Notes: a model not told the origin generated them from the sequence alone. Counted from the stretch's first letter, positions 8,770 to 18,732 are shown. The stretch: 64,000 nt of DNA from PFJX01 sp040751755 (GCA_040751755.1 JBFMHC010000046.1:248001-312000), one strand, 5' to 3'. Numbers and translations are program-made.

Positions 8770-10725
8770 ATGTCCGCCAAGCTCTCATCGCGTTCAGGCC
8801 TGCATCCCTCTTCCGCGCCGCGCGAGACGGCCCGTGTCGGCGGCCGCGGCAAGCCGGGCCTGCTCGCCGACGGCCTGGCCAAGCCGAAGCAGCCTGACGC
8901 CGTGCATCCACTCCACGTGGCCTCTCCGGGACCGTTGGGCCTCCACGGCCTCGACCTGAAGCGCCCGGGGGTCGCCCAGCTGGTGCGGCCGGTGCCGCCG
9001 ATGCCGGAGTCGGCCACCTGTCTGGAGGCACTCGACCGCTTTCACAAGGAGGCCTGGCTCTGGGCCATCCCGGTGGTCGACTGCGAGAACCGCCCCCTGG
9101 GCCTGATCGATCGCTATAGCTTCGTCGAGTTCCTCAGCCGCCTGTACGCCCGCGACCTGTTCGGCAAGCGCACCCTGCGCGAGATGCGGCTTGAGCACCC
9201 GGGAGCGGTCGGCGGCGGCGCGCCGGTGGTGGTCGATGCCGCCACCGGCATCGACGATGTGGCGCAGATCATCATCGGCGAGGGCATGCGGCACATGGTC
9301 AGCGGCTTCGTCGTCACCCAAGGCGGCGTCTACGCGGGCATCGTCAGCGGCCACGACCTGCTGCACGAGATCACCCGGCGCAAGCAGGCCGACCTCTACT
9401 ACCTGGCGCACTACGACTCGCTCACCGAGATCCCCAACCGCATGCTGTTCACCGACCGGCTGACGCAGGCCTGCCGCGAGGCCCATCGCGACGGCACGCA
9501 GGTGGCGTTGATGTTCGTCGACGTGGACCGCTTCAAGCAGGTCAACGATTCCATGGGTCACCACTTCGGCGACCTGTTGCTGAAGGGGGTGGTGAAGCGC
9601 CTGCAGGTCTGCATCCGCGAGAGCGATACCCTGGCGCGGCTGGGCGGCGACGAGTTCGCCGTGCTGATGGACGGTCTGGCGGCACCCGAGGACGCGGAGA
9701 TCCTCGCGCGGCGTTTCATCGAGAGCATGCGCGAGCCGTTCACCATCCTCGACCGCGAGATCAAGGTCAGCCTCAGCATCGGCATCGCCGTGTTCCCCCA
9801 CGACGATGTCGAGGTCGGGGTGTTGCTCAGCAAGGCCGATGCGGCGATGTACGAGGTCAAGATCAACGGCCGCAATGGCTATCGCCGCTACACGGCGGGC
9901 ATGTCCACCTATTCCGAAGAGCGTCTCGCCCTCGAGACCGACCTCAAGCGGGCGCTCGACAATCAGGAGTTCGTCCTCTGCTACCAGCCGCAGATATGCA
10001 TGCGGACAGGCGAGGTGCGCGGCGCGGAGGCCCTGATCCGCTGGCGTCACCCGACGCGCGGCCTGCTCTCGCCAGGCAGCTTCATCGACATCGCCGAGGA
10101 GTGCGGGCTCATCGTGCCGATGGGCGAATGGGTCCTGGCCGAGGCTTGCGAGCAGCAGCGGATCTGGCGCGAACAGGGGCTGCCGCCCCTGCGCATGGCC
10201 GTGAACATCTCGCCCCTGCAGTTCCGTCAGCCCGACTTCGCCGAGCGGGTAAGGGACCTGCTCGCCAGCGCCCGCATAGATCCCGGCCTGCTGGAGCTTG
10301 AACTGACCGAGGGCATGGTGATGAGCAACTCGCAGCAGGTGGTGGAGACCCTGCGGGAACTGCAGGGTCTGGGGGTGCAGTTGTCGCTCGACGACTTCGG
10401 CACCGGGTTCTCCAGTCTCGGCTACCTGCGGCGCTTCCCGATCAACCGCCTGAAGATCGACCAGTCCTTCGTGCGCGACGTGGACCGCATCCCCGTCAAC
10501 GCCTCGATCATCCGCGCCATCGTCGCCTTGGCGCGCAGCCTTGCCATGGAGGTGGTGGCGGAAGGGGTCGAGAACGAGGCCGAACTCGCGGTGGTCCGCG
10601 CAGGTGGCTGCGACGAATCGCAGGGATATTTCCATGCCCGCCCCATGTCGGCCGCCGACTTTTCCGCCTGGCTGCAGCGTGACAGGGCGCGCGAGACGGC
10701 ACACGAAACCGTGGAGCGGGATTGA
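8770..10725 (+). CDS. CBS-like / GGDEF / EAL c-di-GMP protein
   Basis: 651 residues, no membrane segment. The N-terminal part (about 75-205) looks like a pair of CBS modules ending in the YAGIVSGHDLLHE segment. A diguanylate cyclase domain follows with intact LGGDEF near 292-296, and then a phosphodiesterase domain with GAEALIRW near 417 and DDFGTGFSSLGYL, so both c-di-GMP synthesis and breakdown motifs are kept. CBS modules commonly bind adenine nucleotides, suggesting energy-state input. Start uncertain: GTG 8758 is also in frame. It is a single gene, unrelated to the flanking suf and nuo operons. Confidence 0.85.
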   Translation: MSAKLSSRSGLHPSSAPRETARVGGRGKPGLLADGLAKPKQPDAVHPLHVASPGPLGLHGLDLKRPGVAQLVRPVPPMPESATCLEALDRFHKEAWLWAIPVVDCENRPLGLIDRYSFVEFLSRLYARDLFGKRTLREMRLEHPGAVGGGAPVVVDAATGIDDVAQIIIGEGMRHMVSGFVVTQGGVYAGIVSGHDLLHEITRRKQADLYYLAHYDSLTEIPNRMLFTDRLTQACREAHRDGTQVALMFVDVDRFKQVNDSMGHHFGDLLLKGVVKRLQVCIRESDTLARLGGDEFAVLMDGLAAPEDAEILARRFIESMREPFTILDREIKVSLSIGIAVFPHDDVEVGVLLSKADAAMYEVKINGRNGYRRYTAGMSTYSEERLALETDLKRALDNQEFVLCYQPQICMRTGEVRGAEALIRWRHPTRGLLSPGSFIDIAEECGLIVPMGEWVLAEACEQQRIWREQGLPPLRMAVNISPLQFRQPDFAERVRDLLASARIDPGLLELELTEGMVMSNSQQVVETLRELQGLGVQLSLDDFGTGFSSLGYLRRFPINRLKIDQSFVRDVDRIPVNASIIRAIVALARSLAMEVVAEGVENEAELAVVRAGGCDESQGYFHARPMSAADFSAWLQRDRARETAHETVERD

Positions 10726-10737
10726 AGATGGCCGGGT

Positions 10738-10819
10738 ATTTTTAGTATCAAATTTCCTTATTGGCCTCAAAAAATTTATTAAGCCATTGATATATATGGG
10801 TTTTTGGATTTGTTCAGCC
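10738..10819 (+). other. AT-rich leader upstream of the nuo promoter
   Basis: This stretch of about 80 bases is mostly A and T (for example TTTTTAGTATCAAATTTCC and ATTGATATATATGGG) inside an otherwise very GC-rich window. It lies directly upstream of the nuo -35 box, where an UP element or a bend for activator binding would be expected. No ORF fits. Confidence 0.5.
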
Positions 10820-10849
10820 TTGACATGGTTTCGCCTTAAAGCCTAAACT
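10820..10849 (+). promoter_or_regulatory. Probable sigma-70 promoter of the nuo operon
   Basis: A perfect TTGACA (-35, 10820-10825) and TAAACT (-10, 10844-10849; 4 of 6 to TATAAT) are separated by 18 bases. The distance to the nuoA start is 54 bases. Confidence 0.7.
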
Positions 10850-10903
10850 GGGTCCAACTTTGCCGCCCATGGCGTCGCCGCCATTTGCTCAGCCTGTCGG
10901 ACT

Positions 10904-11260
10904 ATGCTCGAAAACTACTTTCCGGTTCTGATGTTCATCCTGGTGGGCCTGGGCTTCGGTGTGGTGCCGATGCTCGCGGGCTGGCTGCTCGCCCCCAACC
11001 GTCCCGACGCACAGAAGCTGTCGCCGTACGAGTGCGGTTTCGAGGCGTTCGAGGACGCGCGCATGAAGTTCGATGTGCGCTACTACCTGGTCGCCATCCT
11101 GTTCATCCTCTTCGACCTCGAGATCGCCTTCCTCTTTCCCTGGGCCGTGGTCCTGGAGGAAATTGGCGGTTTTGGATTCGTCTCCATGGTGGTCTTCCTG
11201 TCCATCCTCGTCGTCGGCTTCGTCTACGAGTGGATGAAGGGCGCCCTGGATTGGGAGTGA
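10904..11260 (+). CDS. nuoA: NADH-quinone oxidoreductase subunit A
   Basis: 118-residue membrane subunit of complex I at the junction of peripheral and membrane arms. Three hydrophobic helices are visible, with the diagnostic YECGFEAFEDARMKFDVRYYL loop split by the acidic residues that gate the quinone/proton path, and FDLEIAFLFPW in the second helix. First of 14 nuo genes transcribed together; 6 bases to nuoB. Confidence 0.97.
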   Translation: MLENYFPVLMFILVGLGFGVVPMLAGWLLAPNRPDAQKLSPYECGFEAFEDARMKFDVRYYLVAILFILFDLEIAFLFPWAVVLEEIGGFGFVSMVVFLSILVVGFVYEWMKGALDWE

Positions 11261-11266
11261 TCTGAG

Positions 11267-11743
11267 ATGGGTATCGAAGGCATCCTGGAAAAAGGCTTCG
11301 TCACCACCACCGTCGACGCGGTGGTGAACTACACCCGCACCGGCTCCATGTGGCCCATGACCTTCGGCCTGGCCTGCTGCGCCGTGGAGATGATGCAGGC
11401 GGGCGCGTCGCGCTACGACATGGACCGCTTCGGCATCGTCTTCCGCCCCAGCCCGCGCCAGTCCGATGTGATGATCGTCGCCGGCACCCTGACCAACAAG
11501 ATGGCCCCCGCGCTGCGCAAGGTGTACGACCAGATGGCCGAGCCGCGCTGGGTGGTGTCCATGGGCTCGTGCGCCAACGGCGGCGGTTATTACCACTACT
11601 CCTACTCGGTGGTGCGCGGCTGCGACCGCGTGGTGCCGGTGGACATCTACGTGCCCGGCTGCCCGCCCACCGCCGAGGCGCTGCTCTACGGTCTGGTGCA
11701 GTTGCAGAAGAAGATCCGTCGCACCAGCACCATCGCGCGCTGA
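11267..11743 (+). CDS. nuoB: NADH-quinone oxidoreductase subunit B
   Basis: 158 residues. Holds cluster N2, the last Fe-S centre before quinone: the tandem Cys37-Cys38 (LACCAVEMM), Cys102 (MGSCANGG) and Cys132 (PGCPP) are all present. Peripheral arm subunit at the membrane interface. Confidence 0.98.
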   Translation: MGIEGILEKGFVTTTVDAVVNYTRTGSMWPMTFGLACCAVEMMQAGASRYDMDRFGIVFRPSPRQSDVMIVAGTLTNKMAPALRKVYDQMAEPRWVVSMGSCANGGGYYHYSYSVVRGCDRVVPVDIYVPGCPPTAEALLYGLVQLQKKIRRTSTIAR

Positions 11744-11759
11744 CAAAGGACCTGAAGAC

Positions 11760-12365
11760 ATGCCGCTGACACCGGAAGCCCTGCTTGCGCGCCTGGAGGA
11801 GACCCTGGGGGACGAGATCGCCAAGTCCACCCTGGCGCTGGGCGAAGTGACGCTGGAGATCGCCGCCGAGAACTGGGTCGCCACCTGCCTGCGTCTGCGT
11901 GACGAGCCGGGCCTCGGCTTCGACATGCTCATCGACCTGTGCGGCATGGACTACTCGACCTACGGGGATGGCGCCCATGAAGGCCCCCGCTTCGCGGTGG
12001 TGGCGCACCTGACCTCGGTGAAGAAGAACCACCGCCTGCGCGTGCGCGCCTACTGTCCGGACGACGACCTGCCGGTGATCGCCTCGCTGGTGGAGGTCTG
12101 GCCCTCGGCGAACTGGTTCGAGCGCGAGGCCTTCGACCTCTACGGCATCGTCTTCGAGGGGCATCCGGACCTGCGCCGCATCCTCACCGACTACGGCTTC
12201 ATCGGCCACCCCTTCCGCAAGGACTTCCCGCTCTCGGGGCACGTCGAGATGCGTTACGACCCGGACCTGCGGCGCGTGGTCTACCAGCCCGTGACCGTGG
12301 AGCCGCGCGAGATCACGCCGCGCATCGTGCGCGAGGAGAATTACGGAGATACGGGCCGTGGCTGA
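11760..12365 (+). CDS. nuoC: NADH-quinone oxidoreductase subunit C
   Basis: 201 residues, 30 kDa subunit of the peripheral arm, with the family signature ERE.FDLYGI.F.GHPDLRRILTDY near residues 120-145. Separate from nuoD here (fused in E. coli). Its last 8 bases overlap the nuoD start. Confidence 0.97.
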   Translation: MPLTPEALLARLEETLGDEIAKSTLALGEVTLEIAAENWVATCLRLRDEPGLGFDMLIDLCGMDYSTYGDGAHEGPRFAVVAHLTSVKKNHRLRVRAYCPDDDLPVIASLVEVWPSANWFEREAFDLYGIVFEGHPDLRRILTDYGFIGHPFRKDFPLSGHVEMRYDPDLRRVVYQPVTVEPREITPRIVREENYGDTGRG

Positions 12366-13617
12366 GATACGCAACTACACCCTCAACTTCGGCCCGCAGC
12401 ACCCCGCCGCGCACGGCGTGCTGCGCCTGGTGCTGGAACTCGACGGCGAGGTGATCGAGCGCGCCGACCCGCACGTCGGCCTGCTGCACCGCGGCACCGA
12501 GAAACTGGCCGAGCACAAGACCTTCCTGCAGTCCGTGCCCTACATGGACCGCCTCGACTACGTCTCGATGATGTGCAACGAGCATGCCTACGTGATGGCG
12601 GTCGAGAAGCTGCTGGGCATCGAGGTGCCGCTGCGAGCCCAATACATCCGCGTCATGTTCGACGAGATCACGCGCCTGCTGAACCATCTGCTGTGGCTCG
12701 GCACGCATGGCCTCGACATCGGCGCCATGACCATGTTCCTCTACACCTTCCGCGAGCGCGAGGACCTGATCGACATGTATGAGGCGGTGTCCGGCGCGCG
12801 CATGCACGCGGCCTACTACCGCCCGGGCGGCGTGTACCGCGACCTGCCGGACAGCATGCCGCAGTACCAGGCCCAGGTGCAGCACACCCGCAGCGCCGCC
12901 ACCCTGGCGTCGATGAACGAGAACCGCCAGGGCTCGTTGCTCGACTTCATCGAGGACTTCACCAATCGCTTCCCGAAGTACGTCGACGAGTACGAGACCC
13001 TGCTCACCGAGAACCGCATCTGGAAGCAGCGCACCGTCGGCATCGGCGTGGTCTCGCCGGAGCGCGCCAAGGCCCTCGGCCTGACCGGTCCCATGCTGCG
13101 CGGCTCCGGCGTGGTCTGGGACCTGCGCAAGCACCAGCCCTACGAGGTCTACGACCGCATGGACTTCGAGATCCCGGTGGGGCGCAACGGCGACTGCTAC
13201 GACCGCTACCTGGTGCGCATGGAAGAGATGCGCCAGGCCAACCGCATCATCCGCCAGTGCGTCGACTGGCTGCGCAAGAACCCCGGCCCCGTGATCACGG
13301 ACAACCACAAGGTCGCGCCGCCCTCGCGCGAGGCCATGAAGTCCAACATGGAAGAGTTGATCCACCACTTCAAGCTCTTTACCGAGGGCATGCACGTGCC
13401 GGAGGGCGAGTGCTACGCCGCGGTCGAGCACCCGAAGGGCGAGTTCGGCATCTACCTGGTGTCGGACGGCGGCAACAAGCCCTACCGCATGAAGATCCGT
13501 CCCGCCGGCTTCACCCATATGGCGGCCATGGACGAGATGGCGCGCGGCCACATGATCGCCGACGCGGTGTCCATCATCGGCACCATCGACATCGTTTTCG
13601 GCGACATCGACCGCTGA
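12358..13617 (+). CDS. nuoD: NADH-quinone oxidoreductase subunit D
   Basis: 419 residues, 49 kDa subunit that forms the quinone pocket with NuoB. The start is a GTG inside the end of nuoC (8-base overlap), selected because the family begins IRNYTLNFGPQHPAAHGV. The quinone-site histidine segment GPQHPAAHG and the hydrogenase-like C-terminal DIVFGDIDR are present. Confidence 0.97.
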   Translation: MAEIRNYTLNFGPQHPAAHGVLRLVLELDGEVIERADPHVGLLHRGTEKLAEHKTFLQSVPYMDRLDYVSMMCNEHAYVMAVEKLLGIEVPLRAQYIRVMFDEITRLLNHLLWLGTHGLDIGAMTMFLYTFREREDLIDMYEAVSGARMHAAYYRPGGVYRDLPDSMPQYQAQVQHTRSAATLASMNENRQGSLLDFIEDFTNRFPKYVDEYETLLTENRIWKQRTVGIGVVSPERAKALGLTGPMLRGSGVVWDLRKHQPYEVYDRMDFEIPVGRNGDCYDRYLVRMEEMRQANRIIRQCVDWLRKNPGPVITDNHKVAPPSREAMKSNMEELIHHFKLFTEGMHVPEGECYAAVEHPKGEFGIYLVSDGGNKPYRMKIRPAGFTHMAAMDEMARGHMIADAVSIIGTIDIVFGDIDR

Positions 13618-13621
13618 GTCT

Positions 13622-14125
13622 ATGAGTTCATCCATGCAGACCCCTGAATTCCAGCTGAGCGCCGAGGCCCTGGCGCAGATCGACCAAGAGGTCGCCAAGT
13701 ACCCCGCGGAGCAGAAGCAGTCCGCCGTGATGAGCGCCCTGCGCATCGCCCAGGCCGAGAAGGGCTGGCTGTCCAAGGACGCCATCGCCTATGTCGCCGA
13801 TTACCTGGGCATGCCCGCCATCGCCGCGTACGAGGTGGCGACCTTCTACAACATGTATGACCTGGAACCGGTGGGGCGCAACAAGATCACCCTGTGCACC
13901 AACCTGCCCTGCCAGCTGCAGGGCGCGGACAAGGTCGCCGAACACCTCCAGGCGAGGCTGGGCATCGGCTTCGGCGAGACCACCCCGGACGGCCGCTACA
14001 CCCTCAAGGAGGGAGAGTGCATGGGCGCCTGCGGCCACGGTCCGCTGTGCCTGCACAACAACCACAAGATGCACGCGCACCTGACACCGGATGCGGTGGA
14101 CAAGCTGCTGGACGACCTGAAATGA
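13622..14125 (+). CDS. nuoE: NADH-quinone oxidoreductase subunit E
   Basis: 167 residues, 24 kDa subunit carrying a thioredoxin-like 2Fe-2S centre (N1a). The cluster cysteines are in CTNLPC and CMGACG. Ends in an ATGA overlap with nuoF. Confidence 0.97.
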   Translation: MSSSMQTPEFQLSAEALAQIDQEVAKYPAEQKQSAVMSALRIAQAEKGWLSKDAIAYVADYLGMPAIAAYEVATFYNMYDLEPVGRNKITLCTNLPCQLQGADKVAEHLQARLGIGFGETTPDGRYTLKEGECMGACGHGPLCLHNNHKMHAHLTPDAVDKLLDDLK

Positions 14126-15408
14126 GCCTGAACACGCCCACCGACAAGGTCTGCCTCTGGACGCTGGATCACGACCAGCCGGCCAGCCTCGCCACCTACA
14201 CCGCCAACGGCGGCTACGAGGCCCTGCGGAAGATCCTCGCCGAGAAGACCCCGGCCGAGCAGATCATCGAGCAGGTCAAGATCTCCGCCCTGCGCGGACG
14301 CGGCGGCGCGGGCTTCCCGACCGGCCTGAAGTGGAGCTTCATGCCGCGCAGCTTCCCCGGCGACAAGTACATCGTCTGCAACACCGACGAGGGCGAGCCC
14401 GGCACCTTCAAGGACCGCGACATCCTCATCTACAACCCGCACCAGCTGATCGAGGGCATGCTCATCGCCGGCTACACCCTGGGCGCGCGGGCGGGCTACA
14501 ACTACATCCACGGCGAGATCTTCGAGCAGTACCAGTCCTGGGAGCGAGCCCTGCAGGAGGCGCGCGAGGCCGGTTTCCTGGGCAAGGACATCCTCGGCTC
14601 CGGCTGGGACTTCGACCTGCACGCGCACCACGGCTACGGCGCCTACATCTGTGGCGAGGAGACCGCGCTGCTGGAGTCGCTGGAGGGCAAGAAGGGGCAG
14701 CCGCGCTTCAAGCCGCCCTTCCCCGCCAGTTTCGGCCTGTATGGCAAGCCCACCACCATCAACAACACCGAGACGCTGACCTCCATCCCCTGGATCATGC
14801 GCCACGGCGGCCAGGCCTTCCTGGAGCTGGGCAAGCCCAACAACGGCGGCAGCAAGATCTTCTCCATCTCCGGCCACGTCAACAAACCCGGCAACTACGA
14901 GATCCCGCTCGGCACCCCCTTCTCCGCGCTGCTGGAGATGGCGGGCGGCGTGCGCAACGGCCATAAATTGAAGGCGGTGATCCCCGGCGGCTCCTCCGCC
15001 CCGGTGCTGCCCGCGGACGTCATGATGGACTGCACCCTGGACTTCGATTCCATCGCCAAGGCCGGTTCCATGCTCGGCTCCGGCGCGGTCATCGTCATGG
15101 ACGAGACCGTGTGCATGGTGAAGGCCCTGGAGCGCCTGTCCTACTTCTACTTCGAGGAATCCTGCGGCCAATGCACACCCTGCCGCGAGGGCACCGGCTG
15201 GATGTACCGCATCGTCAACCGCATCGAGCACGGCAAGGGCCGGCCCGAGGACCTGGACGAGCTGGTGCGCATCGGCAACAACATCGGCGGCCGCACCATC
15301 TGTGCCCTGGGCGATGCCGCCGTCGGCCCGGTGGTGAGCTTCGTCAAGCACTTCCGCCAGGAATTCGAGTACCACATCGAAAACAAGCGCTGCATGGTGG
15401 GTGGCTGA
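14122..15408 (+). CDS. nuoF: NADH-quinone oxidoreductase subunit F (NADH/FMN)
   Basis: 428 residues, the NADH-oxidising subunit. FMN/NADH site GRGGAGFPTG at residues 59-68, then NTDEGEPGT, and the 4Fe-4S N3 cysteines in SCGQCTPCREG near 350. Overlaps nuoE by 4 bases; nuoG starts 1 base after its stop. Confidence 0.98.
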   Translation: MSLNTPTDKVCLWTLDHDQPASLATYTANGGYEALRKILAEKTPAEQIIEQVKISALRGRGGAGFPTGLKWSFMPRSFPGDKYIVCNTDEGEPGTFKDRDILIYNPHQLIEGMLIAGYTLGARAGYNYIHGEIFEQYQSWERALQEAREAGFLGKDILGSGWDFDLHAHHGYGAYICGEETALLESLEGKKGQPRFKPPFPASFGLYGKPTTINNTETLTSIPWIMRHGGQAFLELGKPNNGGSKIFSISGHVNKPGNYEIPLGTPFSALLEMAGGVRNGHKLKAVIPGGSSAPVLPADVMMDCTLDFDSIAKAGSMLGSGAVIVMDETVCMVKALERLSYFYFEESCGQCTPCREGTGWMYRIVNRIEHGKGRPEDLDELVRIGNNIGGRTICALGDAAVGPVVSFVKHFRQEFEYHIENKRCMVGG

Positions 15409-15409
15409 C

Positions 15410-17704
15410 ATGCCAATCATTGAAATCGACGGCCAGCAACTGGAGGTCGCGCCCGGCGCGACGGTGATGGATGCCGCGCACCAGGCCGGCATCGCCATCC
15501 CCCATTTCTGCTACCACAAGAAGCTTTCCATCGCCGCCAACTGCCGCATGTGTCTGGTCGAGGTGGAGAAGGCGCCCAAGCCGCTGCCGGCCTGCGCCAC
15601 GCCCGTCACCGACGGCATGAAGGTGAAGACCCACTCGCCCAAGGCGGTGGAGGCGCAGAAGGGCGTGATGGAGTTCCTGCTCATCAACCACCCGCTGGAC
15701 TGCCCGATCTGCGACCAGGGCGGCGAGTGCACCCTGCAGGACCTCGCGGTCGGCTACGGTGCCTCCGCCTCGCACTACGGCGAGGCCAAGCGCGTGGTCA
15801 AGGAGAAGGACCTCGGGCCGCTGATCGCCACCGACATGACCCGCTGCATCCATTGCAGCCGCTGCGTGCGCTTCGGCCAGGAGGTCGCCGGCCTGATGGA
15901 GCTGGGCATGGCGCACCGCGGCGAGCACACCGAGGTGATGCCCTTCCTGGAGGCGCAGGTCACGCACGAGCTCTCCGGCAACGTCATCGAGCTGTGCCCG
16001 GTGGGCGCGCTCACCTCCAAACCCTTCCGCTTCGCCGCGCGTTCCTGGGAGCTGTCGCGGCGCAAGTCCGTGAGCCCGCACGACGGCCTGGGCGCCAACG
16101 TGCAGGTGCACGTTAAGAACGGCAAGGTCTTCCGCGTGGTGCCGCAGGAGAACGAGGCGGTCAACGAATGCTGGATCGCCGACCGCGACCGCTACAGCTA
16201 CGAGGCCCTGGACAGCGCCGAGCGGCTCACCCAGCCCATGGTCAAGGAAGACGGCCAGTGGCGGGCGATCGGCTGGCAGGACGCCCTGGAGCGCGTGGCC
16301 GCGAAACTGGCCGCGCTCCGCGAGGCCAAGGGGGCCGACGCCATCGGCGGCCTCGCCTCGGCGCACCAGACCGTCGAGGAGCTGTACCTGTTCGCCAAGG
16401 TCCTGCGCGGCCTCGGCAGCGAGCACATCGACCACCGCCTGGCGCAGGCCGGGGCGACGGTGGGGCAGGGCGCGCGCTGGCTGGGCATGCCCATCGAGGC
16501 CATCGGCACGCTCGACCGTGTCCTGCTCGTCGGTTCCACCCTGCGCCACGAGCAGCCCCTGGTGGCGCGGCGCGTCCGCCAGGCAGTGAAGCACGGTGGC
16601 CAGCTGAACGTCGTGCACGCTGCCGACGACAACCTGCTCTGCAGGGTCAACGGCAAACTGATTGCCCGCCCCGCGGCGTGGGTGAACGCCTTGGCGCAGA
16701 TCGCCAAGGCCATGAACGCCGAGGCCGGCGACGTGCAGGTCTCCGATGCCGCGCGCGGCATCGCCGAGAGCCTGCTGTCGGGGGAACGCAAGGCCGTGCT
16801 GCTCGGCGCCCTGGCGCAGAACCACCCCGATGCCGACCGCATCCACGCCCTGGCGCAGGCCATCGCCCAGGCCAGCGGCGCCACCCTCGGCTTCCTGTCG
16901 GTGGCCGCCGACAGCGTCGGCGCGCAGCTCGCCGGCGTCCTGCCGGGCCCGAACGGCCTGAACGCGAGCGCCATGCTGGCCAAGCCGCGCGCCGCCTATG
17001 TGCTGATGGGCGTCGAGCCGGAGCTGGACGCCTACGACAGCGCCGCCGCGCGCGCCGCCCTCAAGGCCGCGGAGTTCAAGGTCGCGCTCACCGCCTTCAA
17101 GAGCGCCGCCCTGGAAGACTGCGACGTGCTGCTGCCGATCGCCCCCTTCACCGAGACCGGCGGCGCCTACGTCAACATGGAGGGCCGCCTGCAGGCCTTC
17201 CATGGCGCCGTCAAGCCGCACGGCGAGGCGCGCCCCGCCTGGAAGGTGCTGCGCGTGCTGGGCAACCTGCTGTCGCTGGGCGGCTTCGACTACGACAGCG
17301 TCGAGTCGGTGCGCGCCGATGCCCTGCCGCAAGGCCAGGCAAACATCGCCGAACACCTGGACAACGCCATCGCCGGCGTCGCCCTCGGCGACCTGGGCGA
17401 TCCGTCCGCGACCGAGGCCATCAGCCGTCTCGGCGAGACCCCGATCTACGGCCTCGACCCCCTGACCCGCCGCGCGCCCGCCCTGCAGGCCACCGCCGGC
17501 GTGGACGGCGCGGTGGCGGCGAATGCCGCGATGCTCGCGCGACTCGGTCTGGAGGCCGGCGCCAGCGTGCGCGTGCGCCAGGGCGACGCCAGCGCGGTGC
17601 TGAGCCTGCACCGCGACGACCGCATGGCCGACGGCGTGGTTCGTGTCGCCGCCGGTACTGCCCTGGGCGCCCGCCTCGGCGCCATTACCCTGGAGCGTGC
17701 CTGA
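15410..17704 (+). CDS. nuoG: NADH-quinone oxidoreductase subunit G
   Basis: 764 residues, the largest peripheral subunit. The N-terminal 2Fe-2S ferredoxin domain has CYHKKLSIAANCRMC, followed by the CPICDQGGEC and CIHCSRCVRFG cluster motifs and a molybdopterin-oxidoreductase-like domain without cofactor. ATG 15410 is chosen over GTG 15401 because the family starts at this point. The long C-terminal half is typical of beta- and gammaproteobacteria. Confidence 0.97.
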   Translation: MPIIEIDGQQLEVAPGATVMDAAHQAGIAIPHFCYHKKLSIAANCRMCLVEVEKAPKPLPACATPVTDGMKVKTHSPKAVEAQKGVMEFLLINHPLDCPICDQGGECTLQDLAVGYGASASHYGEAKRVVKEKDLGPLIATDMTRCIHCSRCVRFGQEVAGLMELGMAHRGEHTEVMPFLEAQVTHELSGNVIELCPVGALTSKPFRFAARSWELSRRKSVSPHDGLGANVQVHVKNGKVFRVVPQENEAVNECWIADRDRYSYEALDSAERLTQPMVKEDGQWRAIGWQDALERVAAKLAALREAKGADAIGGLASAHQTVEELYLFAKVLRGLGSEHIDHRLAQAGATVGQGARWLGMPIEAIGTLDRVLLVGSTLRHEQPLVARRVRQAVKHGGQLNVVHAADDNLLCRVNGKLIARPAAWVNALAQIAKAMNAEAGDVQVSDAARGIAESLLSGERKAVLLGALAQNHPDADRIHALAQAIAQASGATLGFLSVAADSVGAQLAGVLPGPNGLNASAMLAKPRAAYVLMGVEPELDAYDSAAARAALKAAEFKVALTAFKSAALEDCDVLLPIAPFTETGGAYVNMEGRLQAFHGAVKPHGEARPAWKVLRVLGNLLSLGGFDYDSVESVRADALPQGQANIAEHLDNAIAGVALGDLGDPSATEAISRLGETPIYGLDPLTRRAPALQATAGVDGAVAANAAMLARLGLEAGASVRVRQGDASAVLSLHRDDRMADGVVRVAAGTALGARLGAITLERA

Positions 17705-18732
17705 TGGATGCCCTGCTAGCCCCCGTTGCCGGACTCCTGGGCCCGGCCTGGCTGCCGATCTGGACCCTGGTGAAGATCCTCGTCATCGTCGTGCCGCTGA
17801 TGCTCGGCGTGGCCTATCTCACCTATGCCGAACGCAAGATCATCGGCTACATGCAGATCCGCATCGGCCCCAACCGGGTCGGCCCGCTCGGCCTGCTGCA
17901 GCCCCTTGCGGACGGCCTCAAGCTGCTGATGAAGGAGATCGTCATCCCCAGCGGCGCCAACAAGGGTCTGTTCCTGCTCGGCCCGGTGCTGGCGATCGGC
18001 CCCGCGCTGGCGGCCTGGGCGGTGTTCCCGTTCACCGACGAGCTGGTGCTGACCCAGGTCGACGCCGGCCTGCTCTACGTCATGGCCATCACCTCCATGG
18101 GCGTGTACGGCGTGGTGGTGGCGGGCTGGGCCTCGAACTCCAAGTACGCCTTCCTCGGCGCCCTGCGTTCCTCGGCGCAGATCGTCTCCTACGAGATCGC
18201 CATGGGCTTCGCCCTGGTCGGCGTGCTGATGGCGGCGCAGAGCCTCAACCTGGTCGAGATCGTCAAGGCGCAGTCTGGCGGCTTCTGGCACTGGTACTGG
18301 CTGCCGCTGTTCCCGCTGTTCCTGGTCTATCTGATCTCCGGCGTGGCCGAGATCAACCGCGCGCCGTTCGATGTGGCGGAAGGCGAATCGGAGATCGTCG
18401 CCGGTTTCCACGTGGAGTATTCGGGCATGGCCTTCGCCGTGTTCTTCCTCGCCGAATACGCCAACATGATCCTGGTCTCCGGCATGACCAGCATCATGTT
18501 CCTGGGCGGCTGGCTCTCGCCCTTCCCCTTCCTGCCGGACGGCATGGTGTGGATCCTGGCGAAGATGAGCTTCGTGCTGTTCCTGTTCCTGTGGTTCCGC
18601 GCCACCTTCCCGCGCTATCGCTATGACCAGATCATGCGCCTGGGCTGGAAGGTGTTCATCCCCGTGACCCTGGTCTGGATCCTGGTGGTGGGCGCGGCCA
18701 TGCAGACCCCCATCGGTCACCTGTTCCACTAA
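17704..18732 (+). CDS. nuoH: NADH-quinone oxidoreductase subunit H
   Basis: 342-residue membrane subunit linking the quinone cavity to the proton channels. Eight hydrophobic helices; signatures AERKIIGYMQIRIGPNRVGP and EINRAPFDVAEGESEIVAGFH. The start overlaps the nuoG stop by one base. Confidence 0.98.
   Translation: MDALLAPVAGLLGPAWLPIWTLVKILVIVVPLMLGVAYLTYAERKIIGYMQIRIGPNRVGPLGLLQPLADGLKLLMKEIVIPSGANKGLFLLGPVLAIGPALAAWAVFPFTDELVLTQVDAGLLYVMAITSMGVYGVVVAGWASNSKYAFLGALRSSAQIVSYEIAMGFALVGVLMAAQSLNLVEIVKAQSGGFWHWYWLPLFPLFLVYLISGVAEINRAPFDVAEGESEIVAGFHVEYSGMAFAVFFLAEYANMILVSGMTSIMFLGGWLSPFPFLPDGMVWILAKMSFVLFLFLWFRATFPRYRYDQIMRLGWKVFIPVTLVWILVVGAAMQTPIGHLFH

Noticed and set aside
8794..10770. 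658-codon open frame opposite the GGDEF/EAL gene
   Set aside because: Complement of a clear two-domain c-di-GMP enzyme; no recognisable domain on the antisense strand.
15344..17611. 755-codon open frame opposite nuoG
   Set aside because: Antisense shadow in GC-rich DNA; composition bias with no motif, inside a complete nuo operon.
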